DNA of 64,000 nt from the NCBI GenBank assembly GCA_000783305.1, contig JROE01000001.1:158519-222518 (forward strand), read 5' to 3'. Of the stretch, positions 18,311 through 27,299 are shown piece by piece (position 1 is the first letter of the stretch; each line of letters starts with the position of its first letter). A program made the translations under genes and the position numbers. The notes under the pieces are model-generated. The model saw only the letters and a list, made by a program, of their open reading frames with translations, did no database searches and was not told the DNA's origin. Source of the stretch: Sphingobacteriaceae bacterium DW12. Lineage in GTDB: Bacteria > Bacteroidota > Bacteroidia > Sphingobacteriales > Sphingobacteriaceae.

Positions 18311-18633
18311 ATTGCTGGGTGGCGCTTTGGTAAAGAATCACAGCACACTCGAACGAATACCGAAGCTGTCCAAAACTTCTCCCGACCATGGTCAGGAGAA
18401 ATGGCAAAGCCCTTCCACGGGATTACCGAAGAAAGGGTGTGTGCTATTGTCTTGATATACCGTTGAAAGTGGACGGCAATCTGTTTATGTCGATGTTGGA
18501 CCGTGTCCAGCATTGGCAAAATATGTGGTAGTAATCGGTATTCTTTGCCCTTGGTTATGGACAAAGCAATCCCGATGGAGCAGATTTGCTTCATAATATT
18601 TGGTTTAATGGCGGTAATCTTGCTGGATAGCAT

Positions 18634-19422
18634 CTACTCCCTACCATTATCAATAATTGGTTAATTAAAAAACCAAACCTCCCTTTTAAGAAAATACACG
18701 AAATAGTATGTAATGCTCTTGCTTTAGTGGAAAAATCGATATACCTTTAGAATGCAAACTATAAAGTGTGTCGAGAATCGACTGAAAGGAAGCTAAGAGC
18801 TCTTCAAAAATACGGGAAGTTGGCATACAGGAAAATTAAAGGATAGGTAGACTAACATATAAGTTCTTCGAACGTGGTTCGCTGTCACAAGATATGGATT
18901 ACGTCTTGAGAGCTGTTCTCTGCAAAAGAGACAAGCTACCCTCCTTTTGTTTTGCCCGTAATGAGGAAGGGGTACTTTATTCTGGCGGCACGATTACGTT
19001 CTTTACGAGTAATGAAAGGGAAAACCAATGACCGCGATCTTGGATCGAGTCTGAGGGTTTCTTTTGGATGGTTAATGTAATCGTTCTCATAATTTAGTTT
19101 ATGTAGAACGATGTAAACTAGTGGATTGGGCTCCTTAGATAGCTAAGCACGGAGCAGCTTCACACTTTGAAACCAGGGAGGACAAGTCCCCCATCTTCAC
19201 ATCTATAACTAGATTTTGAAAATGTTTCGCCAAAGCTAACGTGAAGCCGCCCACATGCCGCATATGTCAAAAGTATCAAAACTTTTTAATCATACAATAG
19301 CATGGAGCGATTTCCACGATTCTCTCGGCGAAAAATTTTGTCCTTTTTTGGTTTCGAGAAAACATCGTTCATCAAGGCAAAATGCCATGATTTTCAAATC
19401 GCTTAAACAAAGATAAATAAAA
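18634..19422. other. Gene-free boundary segment of the AT-rich island
   Basis: About 790 bp with no supported gene. Base composition shifts here from moderate GC on the left to AT-rich on the right. Scattered short frames suggest decayed sequence; nothing was identified. Confidence 0.5.
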
Positions 19423-19442
19423 TTACTAGCAATAACTAGTAA
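19423..19442. promoter_or_regulatory. Inverted-repeat operator candidate upstream of the xre gene
   Basis: TTACTAG-CAATAA-CTAGTAA, with perfect 7-bp arms, ends 18 bp before the Xre start codon. The position suits autoregulation by the Xre protein (inference). Confidence 0.55.
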
Positions 19443-19460
19443 AATAACAAAAAATAATTT

Positions 19461-19703
19461 ATGGCCTTGACCAAAACTGCTTTAGAATTATATATAGTTG
19501 AAATTGTCAAAAGCAAACGCAAGCAACTAAAATTGAGTCAAGAAGATATTTCTAAGAGATTAGAAGTAACTGTCGGATATATAGGGCAAATAGAAAGTAA
19601 AAAGCTTAAGAGGATGTATTCTTATGACCAACTGAATAAGCTCTCCATGATATTAGAATGTAGTCCCAAGGACTTTATGCCTGAAAAGGCAATTGAAAAG
19701 TGA
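19461..19703 (+). CDS. Xre-family helix-turn-helix regulator
   Basis: 80 aa made up of a single HTH_3 domain: 'IVKSKRKQLKLSQEDISKRL' (helices 1-2), then 'VTVGYIGQIESKKLKR' (recognition helix), then 'YDQLNKLSMILECSPKDF'. There is no effector domain. It starts 7 bp before the next gene's neighbourhood and heads the left half of the defence island, with an inverted repeat immediately upstream. It probably represses its own operon. Confidence 0.88.
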   Translation: MALTKTALELYIVEIVKSKRKQLKLSQEDISKRLEVTVGYIGQIESKKLKRMYSYDQLNKLSMILECSPKDFMPEKAIEK

Positions 19704-19710
19704 TAAGTAA

Positions 19711-20046
19711 ATGTCTATAGTAAAAGAACCTTTATATTTAAAAAAGTCCATAAAAATATTTAGATTTTATACCATTACGTTGGTAGTTTTAATTCTTACA
19801 AATATATTATTACGACCGCTACGTGACGACTACTTAATACTTATTGAAGCACTAGTATTATTACCCGTATTAATTGTATTCGTATTAGCGCCTATAGGCT
19901 TATACTATAACTGGAGAAGTTATAAAGCTAAAGAGGAACCTATAAAAAAGAGGACAATCTTTTTCATGGGACATGTATTTTTCTGCACCATAGTTGTTTT
20001 AATTATCCTGGGAGTAGCGAAGGATTTATCTTCAATAAATTTCTAG
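19711..20046 (+). CDS. Small membrane protein, three hydrophobic segments
   Basis: 111 aa with hydrophobic stretches around residues 18-36, 42-64 and 85-103, and basic loops ('YYNWRSYKAKEEPIKKR'). No family was recognised. It lies 7 bp after the Xre gene, so it is co-transcribed. In defence neighbourhoods small multi-TM proteins may be effectors, but nothing here proves that. Confidence 0.65.
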   Translation: MSIVKEPLYLKKSIKIFRFYTITLVVLILTNILLRPLRDDYLILIEALVLLPVLIVFVLAPIGLYYNWRSYKAKEEPIKKRTIFFMGHVFFCTIVVLIILGVAKDLSSINF

Positions 20047-20355
20047 GTGAAAATTGAAACCACATTAAATCAGCTTTATAAAAAAACCATTATACGACCT
20101 TAAAGTCACAGATAGGAAAAGCTTCATCCAGTTTTTAGAGGAACTAGATTTATTTTGCATTCGCTAGATAGTTTTGATAGACAGAAGGAAATTCGATTGC
20201 GGGCAATAACATTTATCTACAAACCTGATTATAAATCGTCAACGGAAGGCGGATGTAATACGCTCTTCAACCAAATTTTAAAAGCTGCCTTCTAAACTAT
20301 ACAAAATCGAAAAAGACATGACTAGAAAAGGTCAAAAATCTAAGCAACTTAATTA
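20047..20355. other. Gap with gene debris
   Basis: 309 bp. A plus-strand stretch reading '...DRQKEIRLRAITFIYKPD...' and ending at a stop near 20294 looks protein-like, but it has upstream stops and no start. Possibly the 3' end of a decayed gene. Confidence 0.35.
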
Positions 20356-23025
20356 ATGGAGATAATATTAAAGTTTACCTGTGTTCTCATTATACCATTT
20401 TCTATAATTGTTTACAGGCAATTACTGGTAAAAAGAAAATATCAAAATGCGCTATATCTAAAAAACTTACAAGCAGTCATGGAGTTTCTAAGCGTGATTC
20501 GTTCATTAGACGATTATCTCACTTGGGTGCAGCGTGATCATATAAAGTCTGAATACGCCACAGTCGGACGATTTTTCAAGAATAAAACCAATTATTACAA
20601 GAAAGAAGCCAACGTAAAAAATTTCAATAAAATATTCAAAGACTTCGACCAATATGTCATTCGATACAACCAGAACTATGTCAATGTACAAAAAATAAAA
20701 CTTCAGGGGTATTTTGACAATATTGAAGGCAAAAAGCTCGATAACCAGCAACGTACAGCCGTGATAACGGACGAATACTCAAATTTAATAATTGCAGGTG
20801 CCGGTTCAGGTAAGACGCTAACGATCATTGGAAAAGTGCAATATCTTATCGAACATAAAAACGTGCAAGCGGAAGATATTTTACTCCTGTCTTTTACAAA
20901 GAAAACAGTTGAAGAGCTCAACGAAAGATTAAAAAAAATCAATGTCGCTACTAAAGCAACTACATTTCATAAACTAGGGTACGATATCATTAAAAGACAC
21001 AGTGCGAATATTCCCGCTGTTACGAATGAAAACACATTAACAAACGTAACAAAGGCATATCTGCAAACAGATATTTTGGAAAATACTGAAGCTCTACAGT
21101 CTTTTATTCAATATGTTGCGTGCTATATGAACGTTCCTGAAGAATACGATAATTATGACTCCTACGGCGCAAAAATAGACACGGAGAAAGGTATTGATTT
21201 CCAAACATTGAAATCAAAATGCGAAACGCTAAATATAGTGTCAAAATCTAAACATGACACTATTCAAGGAGAAAGAGTAAAAAGTGTAGAAGAACTCATG
21301 ATAGCTAATTTTCTATACTTGAATGGAATTGACTATGACTACGAAATCTCTTACCCGCATGGAGAAACAATGTATCGCCCTGACTTCTATCTAAAAGAAT
21401 ATGACATATATCTAGAGCATTTTGGGGTAGATGAGCATAACTGCGCAAAATGGCTCTCGCCTCTTAACGAAAAAAAATATGTCGAGGAAATGCTATTAAA
21501 AAGAGAAACCCACAAGATTTATAACACAAAACTACTAGAAACATATTCCTATTATAACAGAGACAATATATTGTTACAAAAGCTACAAGATATGTTAGTA
21601 GCTGAGGGAGTAATCTTGAAGCCAAGAGATACAAGAGAGATTTATACCAAAGTATCCAACAACGATCAAAATTTTGGTAAAGAAATAGTTAAGCTCATCG
21701 AAAGCTTTATTAACCTTGGTAAATCCAGAAGATTAAACTACAATGACCTTTCGATCTTATTTTCCGATAAAGCTAAAGCTCAAAATGATTTCATGTATGA
21801 ACGACAAGAAATGTTCTTACACTTTGTACTACCAATTCTTAAAAGATATGACCATACTTTAAATCAGAGAAATGAGCTTGATTTCAATGACATGATCAAT
21901 TTGTCAACTGATTTTGTAAAGAATCACAAGCCAATATACACCTACAAATACATCGTCATTGATGAGTATCAGGACATTTCTTTTTCTAGATTTAACTTGA
22001 TTATGGAAATAAGAAAAATGTCTGGCGCAAGGCTGGTTTGTGTAGGAGACGATTGGCAATCCATATACCGTTTTGCAGGAAGCGATATTTCGCTATTTAG
22101 TAATTTTGAGAAATATGTTGGTAAATATGAACAGCTATTGATAGAACAAACCTATAGAAATTCACAATCGCTTATAGATATCAGTTCAAAATACATTCAA
22201 AAGAATCCGAAACAAATTTTGAAAAATCCGAAGTCAAAAAAAGAAAATTTTGAAACCCCTATTAGATTTGCACATTACAATGAAGATAATATTAAAGATG
22301 CTTTCATCAACGAAATAGAAATCCTCGTCAGTAAATATGGGAACAAATCAATTCTAGTTCTGGGACGACACAGCTTTGATATTAATGATTTGATAGCACT
22401 TGATTTCGACAATAGAGTAAAATATTTTGAAACAACAGGAAAATTGGAAGTAAATGGATTTGAAGAGATTGACATTAAATATTTAACCGTTCATAAGTCA
22501 AAAGGTACAGAGGCAGATAATGTTATTATCTTAAAACTAAAAAACCATTTACTTGGTTTTCCTAACAAAATGACGGATGACCCAATACTGTCCTTATTAC
22601 TAAGCGAGGTAGAGGGATACAGATTTGCGGAGGAGCGTAGATTGTTTTACGTCGCGTTGACAAGGACTAAAAATGAAGTCGTCCTACTCACTCCCTTAGA
22701 CGCTTCGTTGTTTGCACAAGAACTTTTGAAAGATAATAATTATCTGTTGACCACAACTGACGAATCGCTAAACACTACGGGATGTCCGTACTGTAAAACA
22801 GGGAAACTGGTAGTTAGACAAAACACTCTTAACGGAACTCAATTTCTAGGATGTACACATTACCCAAGTTGTAACCAGACATTTAAGAACTTAGAAATAC
22901 TACAAGATAAAATAGTATGTTCCAGTTGTCAAAGTGGTTTTATGATTAATAGAAACGGAAATTTCGGAAGTTTCTTAGGCTGTACAAGTTATCCTAAATG
23001 TAAAAACACCATAAACTTGCAGTAA
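20356..23025 (+). CDS. UvrD/HelD-like superfamily 1 helicase with nuclease-like insert and zinc fingers
   Basis: 889 aa. An N-terminal hydrophobic segment (residues 4-20) is followed by a basic stretch and helices. Motor motifs: Walker A AGAGSGKT (147-154), 'LLSFTKKTVEEL' (Ia), 'YIVIDEYQDISFSRF' (II), 'GDDWQSIYRFAGSD' (III), 'TVHKSKGTEADNVIIL' (V) and 'RRLFYVALTRTKNEV' (VI). Between Ia and II an insert 'EELMIANFLYLNGIDYDYE' ... 'YRPDFYL' ... 'IYLEHFG' (residues 312-356) has the E...D...E layout of a PD-(D/E)XK fold. The C-terminus has two topoisomerase-type Cys4 fingers (CPYC..., CSSC...). It resembles helicase IV-type proteins placed in defence islands. It is possibly membrane-tethered. Confidence 0.88.
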   Translation: MEIILKFTCVLIIPFSIIVYRQLLVKRKYQNALYLKNLQAVMEFLSVIRSLDDYLTWVQRDHIKSEYATVGRFFKNKTNYYKKEANVKNFNKIFKDFDQYVIRYNQNYVNVQKIKLQGYFDNIEGKKLDNQQRTAVITDEYSNLIIAGAGSGKTLTIIGKVQYLIEHKNVQAEDILLLSFTKKTVEELNERLKKINVATKATTFHKLGYDIIKRHSANIPAVTNENTLTNVTKAYLQTDILENTEALQSFIQYVACYMNVPEEYDNYDSYGAKIDTEKGIDFQTLKSKCETLNIVSKSKHDTIQGERVKSVEELMIANFLYLNGIDYDYEISYPHGETMYRPDFYLKEYDIYLEHFGVDEHNCAKWLSPLNEKKYVEEMLLKRETHKIYNTKLLETYSYYNRDNILLQKLQDMLVAEGVILKPRDTREIYTKVSNNDQNFGKEIVKLIESFINLGKSRRLNYNDLSILFSDKAKAQNDFMYERQEMFLHFVLPILKRYDHTLNQRNELDFNDMINLSTDFVKNHKPIYTYKYIVIDEYQDISFSRFNLIMEIRKMSGARLVCVGDDWQSIYRFAGSDISLFSNFEKYVGKYEQLLIEQTYRNSQSLIDISSKYIQKNPKQILKNPKSKKENFETPIRFAHYNEDNIKDAFINEIEILVSKYGNKSILVLGRHSFDINDLIALDFDNRVKYFETTGKLEVNGFEEIDIKYLTVHKSKGTEADNVIILKLKNHLLGFPNKMTDDPILSLLLSEVEGYRFAEERRLFYVALTRTKNEVVLLTPLDASLFAQELLKDNNYLLTTTDESLNTTGCPYCKTGKLVVRQNTLNGTQFLGCTHYPSCNQTFKNLEILQDKIVCSSCQSGFMINRNGNFGSFLGCTSYPKCKNTINLQ

Positions 23026-23162
23026 CGTATTTTGCGAGTAGGAATTTGCATTTATGAAACTGATGTTCTTGATAATAAAGGACATCCTAGTAGAAAGTAT
23101 CATGATCAAACATTTGATATCGTCCGGGGTGTTTGAAATTATGGAAAAAAGTCCCTAGCTGG

Positions 23163-23181
23163 CGCACGCGTTTCGCGTGCG
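23163..23181. repeat. GC-rich perfect hairpin
   Basis: CGCACGCG-TTT-CGCGTGCG: an 8-bp stem and a 3-nt loop, strikingly GC-rich in AT-rich surroundings. It resembles dispersed REP-like palindromes of Bacteroidota. Confidence 0.7.
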
Positions 23182-23390
23182 ACTCTCAATAAGATAATGA
23201 TTTCAAGTATATCAATAATGGATATCTTACAAGCAAAATTTTAATGATACGTTTTCTAAAATCAAACCATTAAGGAGATACCATAGCGCATAGAGGAGAT
23301 TTATCCGATCAAAATTCTGCTATGCTAACCTCGTATTCCACTCCGAAATATGACCAGGATATTTACAACTCACTTTAAAAAGCCAAATTT

Positions 23391-23414
23391 CATATACATA
23401 TACATATACATATA
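23391..23414. repeat. Hexanucleotide microsatellite (CATATA)n
   Basis: Four tandem CATATA units upstream of the controller promoter. Confidence 0.8.
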
Positions 23415-23529
23415 TTTTTCAAAAAAATCAAGGGATATTAAAACAAGCTGTAATAACACTTTTACTAGTTTTATATGATGTCTATCTTGAAAATTTAAAA
23501 ACAACTGATAACCAGTGAATTGTCTGGTT

Positions 23530-23569
23530 TTGAAATCAAGAATATAAATATTAAATTTGCATACTATGC
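23530..23569 (+). promoter_or_regulatory. Consensus promoter with operator palindrome for the restriction-like operon
   Basis: TTG (23530-23532), exactly 19 nt, then TAAATTTG (23552-23559) is a full Bacteroidota sigma promoter. The 11-bp palindrome GCATACTATGC (23559-23569) covers the expected start point, as expected for a controller-protein operator. The controller ATG follows at 23587. Confidence 0.72.
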
Positions 23570-23586
23570 GGATTAATTAGCATCAA

Positions 23587-23787
23587 ATGAAAATCAATAG
23601 ATTAAAAATTGTTTTGGCTGAAAAATCAAAAACGGGTAAATGGTTAGCTAAGCAGTTGGGGAAAAGTGATAGCACAGTATCTCGATGGTGTACAAATGAG
23701 ATACAACCCTCAATGGATACACTCGTTGAAATTGCGGAGCTTTTAAATGTTGATATCAAAGAGCTTATCAATTCTACTAAAAACTAA
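23587..23787 (+). CDS. Xre-type controller protein of the restriction-like operon
   Basis: 66 aa, a lone HTH domain: 'KSKTGKWLAKQLGKSDSTVS' then 'RWCTNEIQPSMDTLVEIAEL'. Size, position directly ahead of a methyltransferase (2-bp gap) and a palindrome at the promoter start point match controller (C) proteins of restriction-modification operons, which delay nuclease expression until methylation is established. That role is inferred from context. Confidence 0.85.
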   Translation: MKINRLKIVLAEKSKTGKWLAKQLGKSDSTVSRWCTNEIQPSMDTLVEIAELLNVDIKELINSTKN

Positions 23788-23789
23788 CT

Positions 23790-25064
23790 ATGAGCATTCG
23801 AATACAGAAAAATACTAGTTTTGATAATATTCCAGTGAGTTCAGAATGGACATTTAAAAACGTGCGTTCTGTGGAAAATTGGACTCACGGATATCATAGA
23901 TATCCCGCAAAATTTCTCCCAAATATTGTAAAGAAAATTATTGAAGAACACACGGAAGTTGGTGATACCGTGGCGGATGTCTTTGCAGGTTGTGGAACCA
24001 CGTTAGTAGAAGCAAAAATCCATGGTAGAAAATCTGTTGGAGTTGATATCAATCCTGTTGCACAACTGATCACTAGCGTTAAGACAAATCCCATAGATCC
24101 TGCAAAGCTTAATGAAGCATACAGCATGATTCTAGAAAAGTTTGATGATTTTATTTTGGAAGACTATATTCATGTTGCTACACATGAACGAATTGATTAC
24201 TGGTTCTTTCCTGAGAATAAAGGTAAAATTGCTTTTCTTTATGGGGTAATTTTGAATCTTCAGGAAGATCAAAGAATTAAAGATTTTTTCTTAGTGGCTT
24301 TATCTAATATACTTAAGAACTGCTCAAAATGGTTACAGTCAAGTACAAAACCCCAAATTGATCCTGATAAAATTCCAACAGACCCTTTTATAGCATTTAA
24401 AAGACAGATAAAATCTATGCTTAGGAAAAATGCTGAATTTTACAAAGAACTAGCCAATTTGAATTTTCTAGATACTGAGTGTAATATTTATTTAGAGGAC
24501 GCAAGAGCTACGGGTATAGATTCAGAATCTGTAAATGCAGTGATTACCTCACCGCCTTACGTTACATCATATGAATATGCGGATTTACACCAGCTTACAG
24601 GTTATTGGTTTGAATATGTAGAAAACCTTTTGGCATTCCGAAAACAGTTTATAGGGACATTCTATTCATACGGTGAAGTTGTAGAGACTGTCTCGGACTT
24701 AGCTAATCAAACCGTCAAAAAAATTTCAAAAAAACATTTAAGAACTGCGAAGGAAATGTCGAATTATTTTTCGGATATGGCAGCAGTATCAAATGAAATG
24801 TTCAGAATACTAAAAGTGGGAGGCAAAGCATTTATTGTTATTGGTAATACAACGTATAAAAACGTGAAGATTAATTCAGCAGAAATTTTTGTAGAAATGC
24901 TTATAAGTAGTGGTTTTGAAATAGATGAAGTGATTAAAAGATCTATCCCCCACAAATTGATCCCAACAATTAGAGATAATGTTTCAGGAAAGTTCACTAC
25001 ACTTTCGAATAAAAATAGTAAGGAAGTTTATCCTGAAGAATACATAATAATTGCAAAAAAATAA
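23790..25064 (+). CDS. Site-specific DNA methyltransferase (N4-cytosine/N6-adenine type)
   Basis: 424 aa. N-terminal 'HGYHRYPAKFLP' (residues 33-44), AdoMet-binding motif I 'VADVFAGCGTTLVEA' (61-75) and 'VGVDINPVAQLIT' (83-95), then catalytic motif IV TSPPY (253-257) followed by 'YEYADLHQL'. The C-terminal 'FIVIGNTTYKN' fits a later strand. The TSPPY motif places it among amino-methyltransferases; base and site cannot be read. A substantial helical insertion lies between motifs I and IV and may serve target recognition. It is second in the operon, 14 bp before the ATPase gene. It probably protects host DNA from the downstream Z1/MORC machinery. Confidence 0.92.
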   Translation: MSIRIQKNTSFDNIPVSSEWTFKNVRSVENWTHGYHRYPAKFLPNIVKKIIEEHTEVGDTVADVFAGCGTTLVEAKIHGRKSVGVDINPVAQLITSVKTNPIDPAKLNEAYSMILEKFDDFILEDYIHVATHERIDYWFFPENKGKIAFLYGVILNLQEDQRIKDFFLVALSNILKNCSKWLQSSTKPQIDPDKIPTDPFIAFKRQIKSMLRKNAEFYKELANLNFLDTECNIYLEDARATGIDSESVNAVITSPPYVTSYEYADLHQLTGYWFEYVENLLAFRKQFIGTFYSYGEVVETVSDLANQTVKKISKKHLRTAKEMSNYFSDMAAVSNEMFRILKVGGKAFIVIGNTTYKNVKINSAEIFVEMLISSGFEIDEVIKRSIPHKLIPTIRDNVSGKFTTLSNKNSKEVYPEEYIIIAKK

Positions 25065-25078
25065 TACTGCATAAAATT

Positions 25079-27298
25079 ATGTCAGAAAGAAAAAAATATA
25101 GTCAACCTTTTAAGCCTTATGCAAGACTTATGAATATTATTGGTGATCAGCTGATTACCGATAAGAAAGTAGCTGTTATTGAGGTAGTAAAAAATAGTTA
25201 TGATGCTGATGCCGAAAATGTTCAGGTTCGTTTTTTTAATTTGAAAAATTATGGATTAGGTTATTTACCTGAACATGAACAACCATATATTGAGATAGAG
25301 GATGATGGAGATGGAATGACTTTGGAAATTATCGAAAAAGTTTGGCTTCGCCCTGCAACACCAAGTAAGTATGAGAAAAAGGTTCGTAAACAAAACGAAA
25401 CGAAAAAAGGCAGAATTATACAAGGGGAAAAAGGTATTGGGAGATTTGCTATTCACAAACTTGGGGAAAAAATTGAGCTGTACACCAAATCGAAAGGTCA
25501 TAATGAGGTTAAGCTTGAAATGGATTTTACAGAGTTTAATCCAGAAAAAGTAGATTTATTTAATCAGCCAACAAATATAGATTTCAAGCTTTTAGAACAG
25601 GTTGATAATACTTGGTATGAAACTCTAACTCCTGAAGTAATTACAAAAGAGAAAGGAACTTTAATCAGAATATCTCATTTAAGAGAGCATTGGAAAGAAT
25701 CTGATTTTGAAGAGTTGTATAAATCAATACAAAGATTAATTCCTCCTGTAGACGAAAATGCTAAAAAGTTAGGTATTGATTTTAAGCAGGATTTTGATAT
25801 TGAGATTTATAAAGATGATGATATTTATAGTTCTGAAGATGCTACAACATTTAAAGATGTCATTGAAAGGGCTCAATATAAGATGATTGGGACGGTTTCT
25901 GATAAAGGTATTTTATCTTTTGAATATGAATCAAAAGCTCCTCAAAGAGCTATTCAAAGAACTATAAATTTATTTGATGTAGAGGAACTTGATAGAAATG
26001 GGTATGATTTGTATGCAATAAAAAAAGGATTTAAGAATAGTAAAGAGCTTTCTTGTGGTGAATTTAAGTTTTCATTTTATGCATTTGATTTAAATAAACC
26101 TGATAAATTACTTATTACTCCCGCTATTAAATCTTTTGTAAAGGACAATTTTGTTTTCGTACTAAGAGATGGTGTTAGAGTGTATCCTTATGGTGAAAAA
26201 GGCATAGACTGGTTGAATTTGGATAAATTACGATCAACTGTAAGAGCAGGTCAGTTTATTAGCTACAATGACCTGACGGGGTTTGTATATATAAGTCAGA
26301 AAGACAATCCAAAGCTAAAAGATGCTTCTAACCGTCAAGGGATTATGAATGTAGATGGTGCTTTGGACGACTTTCAAAATCTAGTCACTGCTGTTACAGA
26401 AATATTAAATATTGAAAGTAAAATTGATAAACAAAAATTAGAGATCAAAAAGAAAGCATACAGGGAATCTAATGATGTGGTATCAAAATCTTTTAATAGT
26501 CTAAAGAGTAGCCTTGAAAAAATCAATGATAGGGAAGTTTTAGAGAAGGCAAATAGCTTTCTTAAGACAGTAGAGAATCATAATAACCTTATCAAAGAAC
26601 GAATGCTTACTGTGGAAGACTTGGCAGGGTTAGGAATGGCTGTAGAAAAAGCTTCTCACGATGCTTTGACAATATTAGCCAAAATGCGTGGAAATATTAG
26701 GGATTTCAAAGTAAAGGCTCAAAAATCGAATTATCATAATGAAGAACTAATTGAATTATTAAGTGAATTGGATGAAAATCTAAATTTCGTCTATGATGAA
26801 ATGCAGGTTATTCAACCTCTGTTTAAAAATCAACGTAAATCGATTCAAGATGTTAGTATTTACGAGAGTATAGAAAAAGTTATAAAATACTTTAGAAGGG
26901 ATATAGCTGGAAAAATCATTGTTAAGATTATTAAGGATAATGACATTAAGGTAAAGACTAATACGGGGCTTGTACTTCAAATTCTTATAAATCTTTTAGA
27001 TAATGCCATCTATTGGGTCAACAGAAATGAAACGAAAGAGAAAGAAATAATATTAAAATTAAACACAAAAGAAAGCACATTGATAATAGCAGATAGTGGC
27101 TCAGGAATTAGAGAAGATGCGGCTCCTTTTGTTTTCGATGAATTTTTCTCTTTAAAATCAGATGGTCGTGGCTTGGGATTATACATCGTTAAAGAAATTC
27201 TTCTCAGGATTAATGGAGAAATATTTGTGCTTGAACAAGAGAAAGATAAACTTTTATCAGGAGCCAATTTTGTCATCAAATTTAATCAGGAATTGTAG
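25079..27298 (+). CDS. Double GHKL ATPase: MORC/Hsp90-like N-terminus plus histidine-kinase-like C-terminus
   Basis: 739 aa. The first ATPase has N-box 'EVVKNSYDADA' (35-45), 'IEDDGDGM' (73-80) and lid 'GEKGIGRFAIHKLGEKI' (116-132), as in MORC/MutL/Hsp90-type restriction ATPases. A transducer-like middle follows. From about 500 there is a helical pair with a His in 'GMAVEKASHDALTILAKMRG', then a second ATPase with 'QILINLLDNAIYW', 'ADSGSGI' and 'DGRGLGLYIVKEIL', the N, G1 and G2 boxes of sensor kinases. No signal peptide or TM, so cytoplasmic. One base separates its stop from the receiver-like gene, which strongly suggests they act together. Whether it phosphorylates anything is untested. Confidence 0.88.
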   Translation: MSERKKYSQPFKPYARLMNIIGDQLITDKKVAVIEVVKNSYDADAENVQVRFFNLKNYGLGYLPEHEQPYIEIEDDGDGMTLEIIEKVWLRPATPSKYEKKVRKQNETKKGRIIQGEKGIGRFAIHKLGEKIELYTKSKGHNEVKLEMDFTEFNPEKVDLFNQPTNIDFKLLEQVDNTWYETLTPEVITKEKGTLIRISHLREHWKESDFEELYKSIQRLIPPVDENAKKLGIDFKQDFDIEIYKDDDIYSSEDATTFKDVIERAQYKMIGTVSDKGILSFEYESKAPQRAIQRTINLFDVEELDRNGYDLYAIKKGFKNSKELSCGEFKFSFYAFDLNKPDKLLITPAIKSFVKDNFVFVLRDGVRVYPYGEKGIDWLNLDKLRSTVRAGQFISYNDLTGFVYISQKDNPKLKDASNRQGIMNVDGALDDFQNLVTAVTEILNIESKIDKQKLEIKKKAYRESNDVVSKSFNSLKSSLEKINDREVLEKANSFLKTVENHNNLIKERMLTVEDLAGLGMAVEKASHDALTILAKMRGNIRDFKVKAQKSNYHNEELIELLSELDENLNFVYDEMQVIQPLFKNQRKSIQDVSIYESIEKVIKYFRRDIAGKIIVKIIKDNDIKVKTNTGLVLQILINLLDNAIYWVNRNETKEKEIILKLNTKESTLIIADSGSGIREDAAPFVFDEFFSLKSDGRGLGLYIVKEILLRINGEIFVLEQEKDKLLSGANFVIKFNQEL

Positions 27299-27299
27299 T

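Larger units (their letters stand above)
16819..18633 (-). repeat. Repeat-rich, stop-free leader region upstream of the TlpA-SusCD operon
   Basis: The minus-strand frame of the TlpA gene is open back to 18633, but the conceptual 605 residues look non-genic. They contain runs such as 'LIIYCKVLIAQSRCRIVYCK' and 'YGLLLGAYRKILI', Arg/Lys-rich junk and tandem duplications, with no domain. 'SLLPIAYSLQP'-like translated repeats are common intergenic artefacts in Bacteroidota. GGTACC-type words recur at about 17655-17740. I read it as a variable noncoding spacer or long leader, not a protein; see findings. Confidence 0.5.
23026..23529. other. Gene-free spacer inside the island
   Basis: About 500 bp between the helicase and the restriction-like operon. 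It holds a hairpin and a microsatellite listed separately; no gene is supported. Confidence 0.5.

Noticed and set aside
18105..18466. Two hydrophobic plus-strand ORFs of about 100 codons
   Set aside because: They are antisense to the repeat-rich region, driven by the 11-bp repeats and T-rich codons, and resemble no family.
16819..18633. A single 818-aa protein spanning the repeat region and the TlpA domain
   Set aside because: The extra 605 residues lack any domain or signal, contain tandem repeats including an out-of-frame 11-bp array, and hide the obvious TlpA signal peptide start.
27162..27299. A longer N-terminus for the receiver-like protein beginning inside the ATPase gene
   Set aside because: It would overlap the ATPase coding region by 137 bp in another frame; the ATG at 27300 directly starts the receiver fold.
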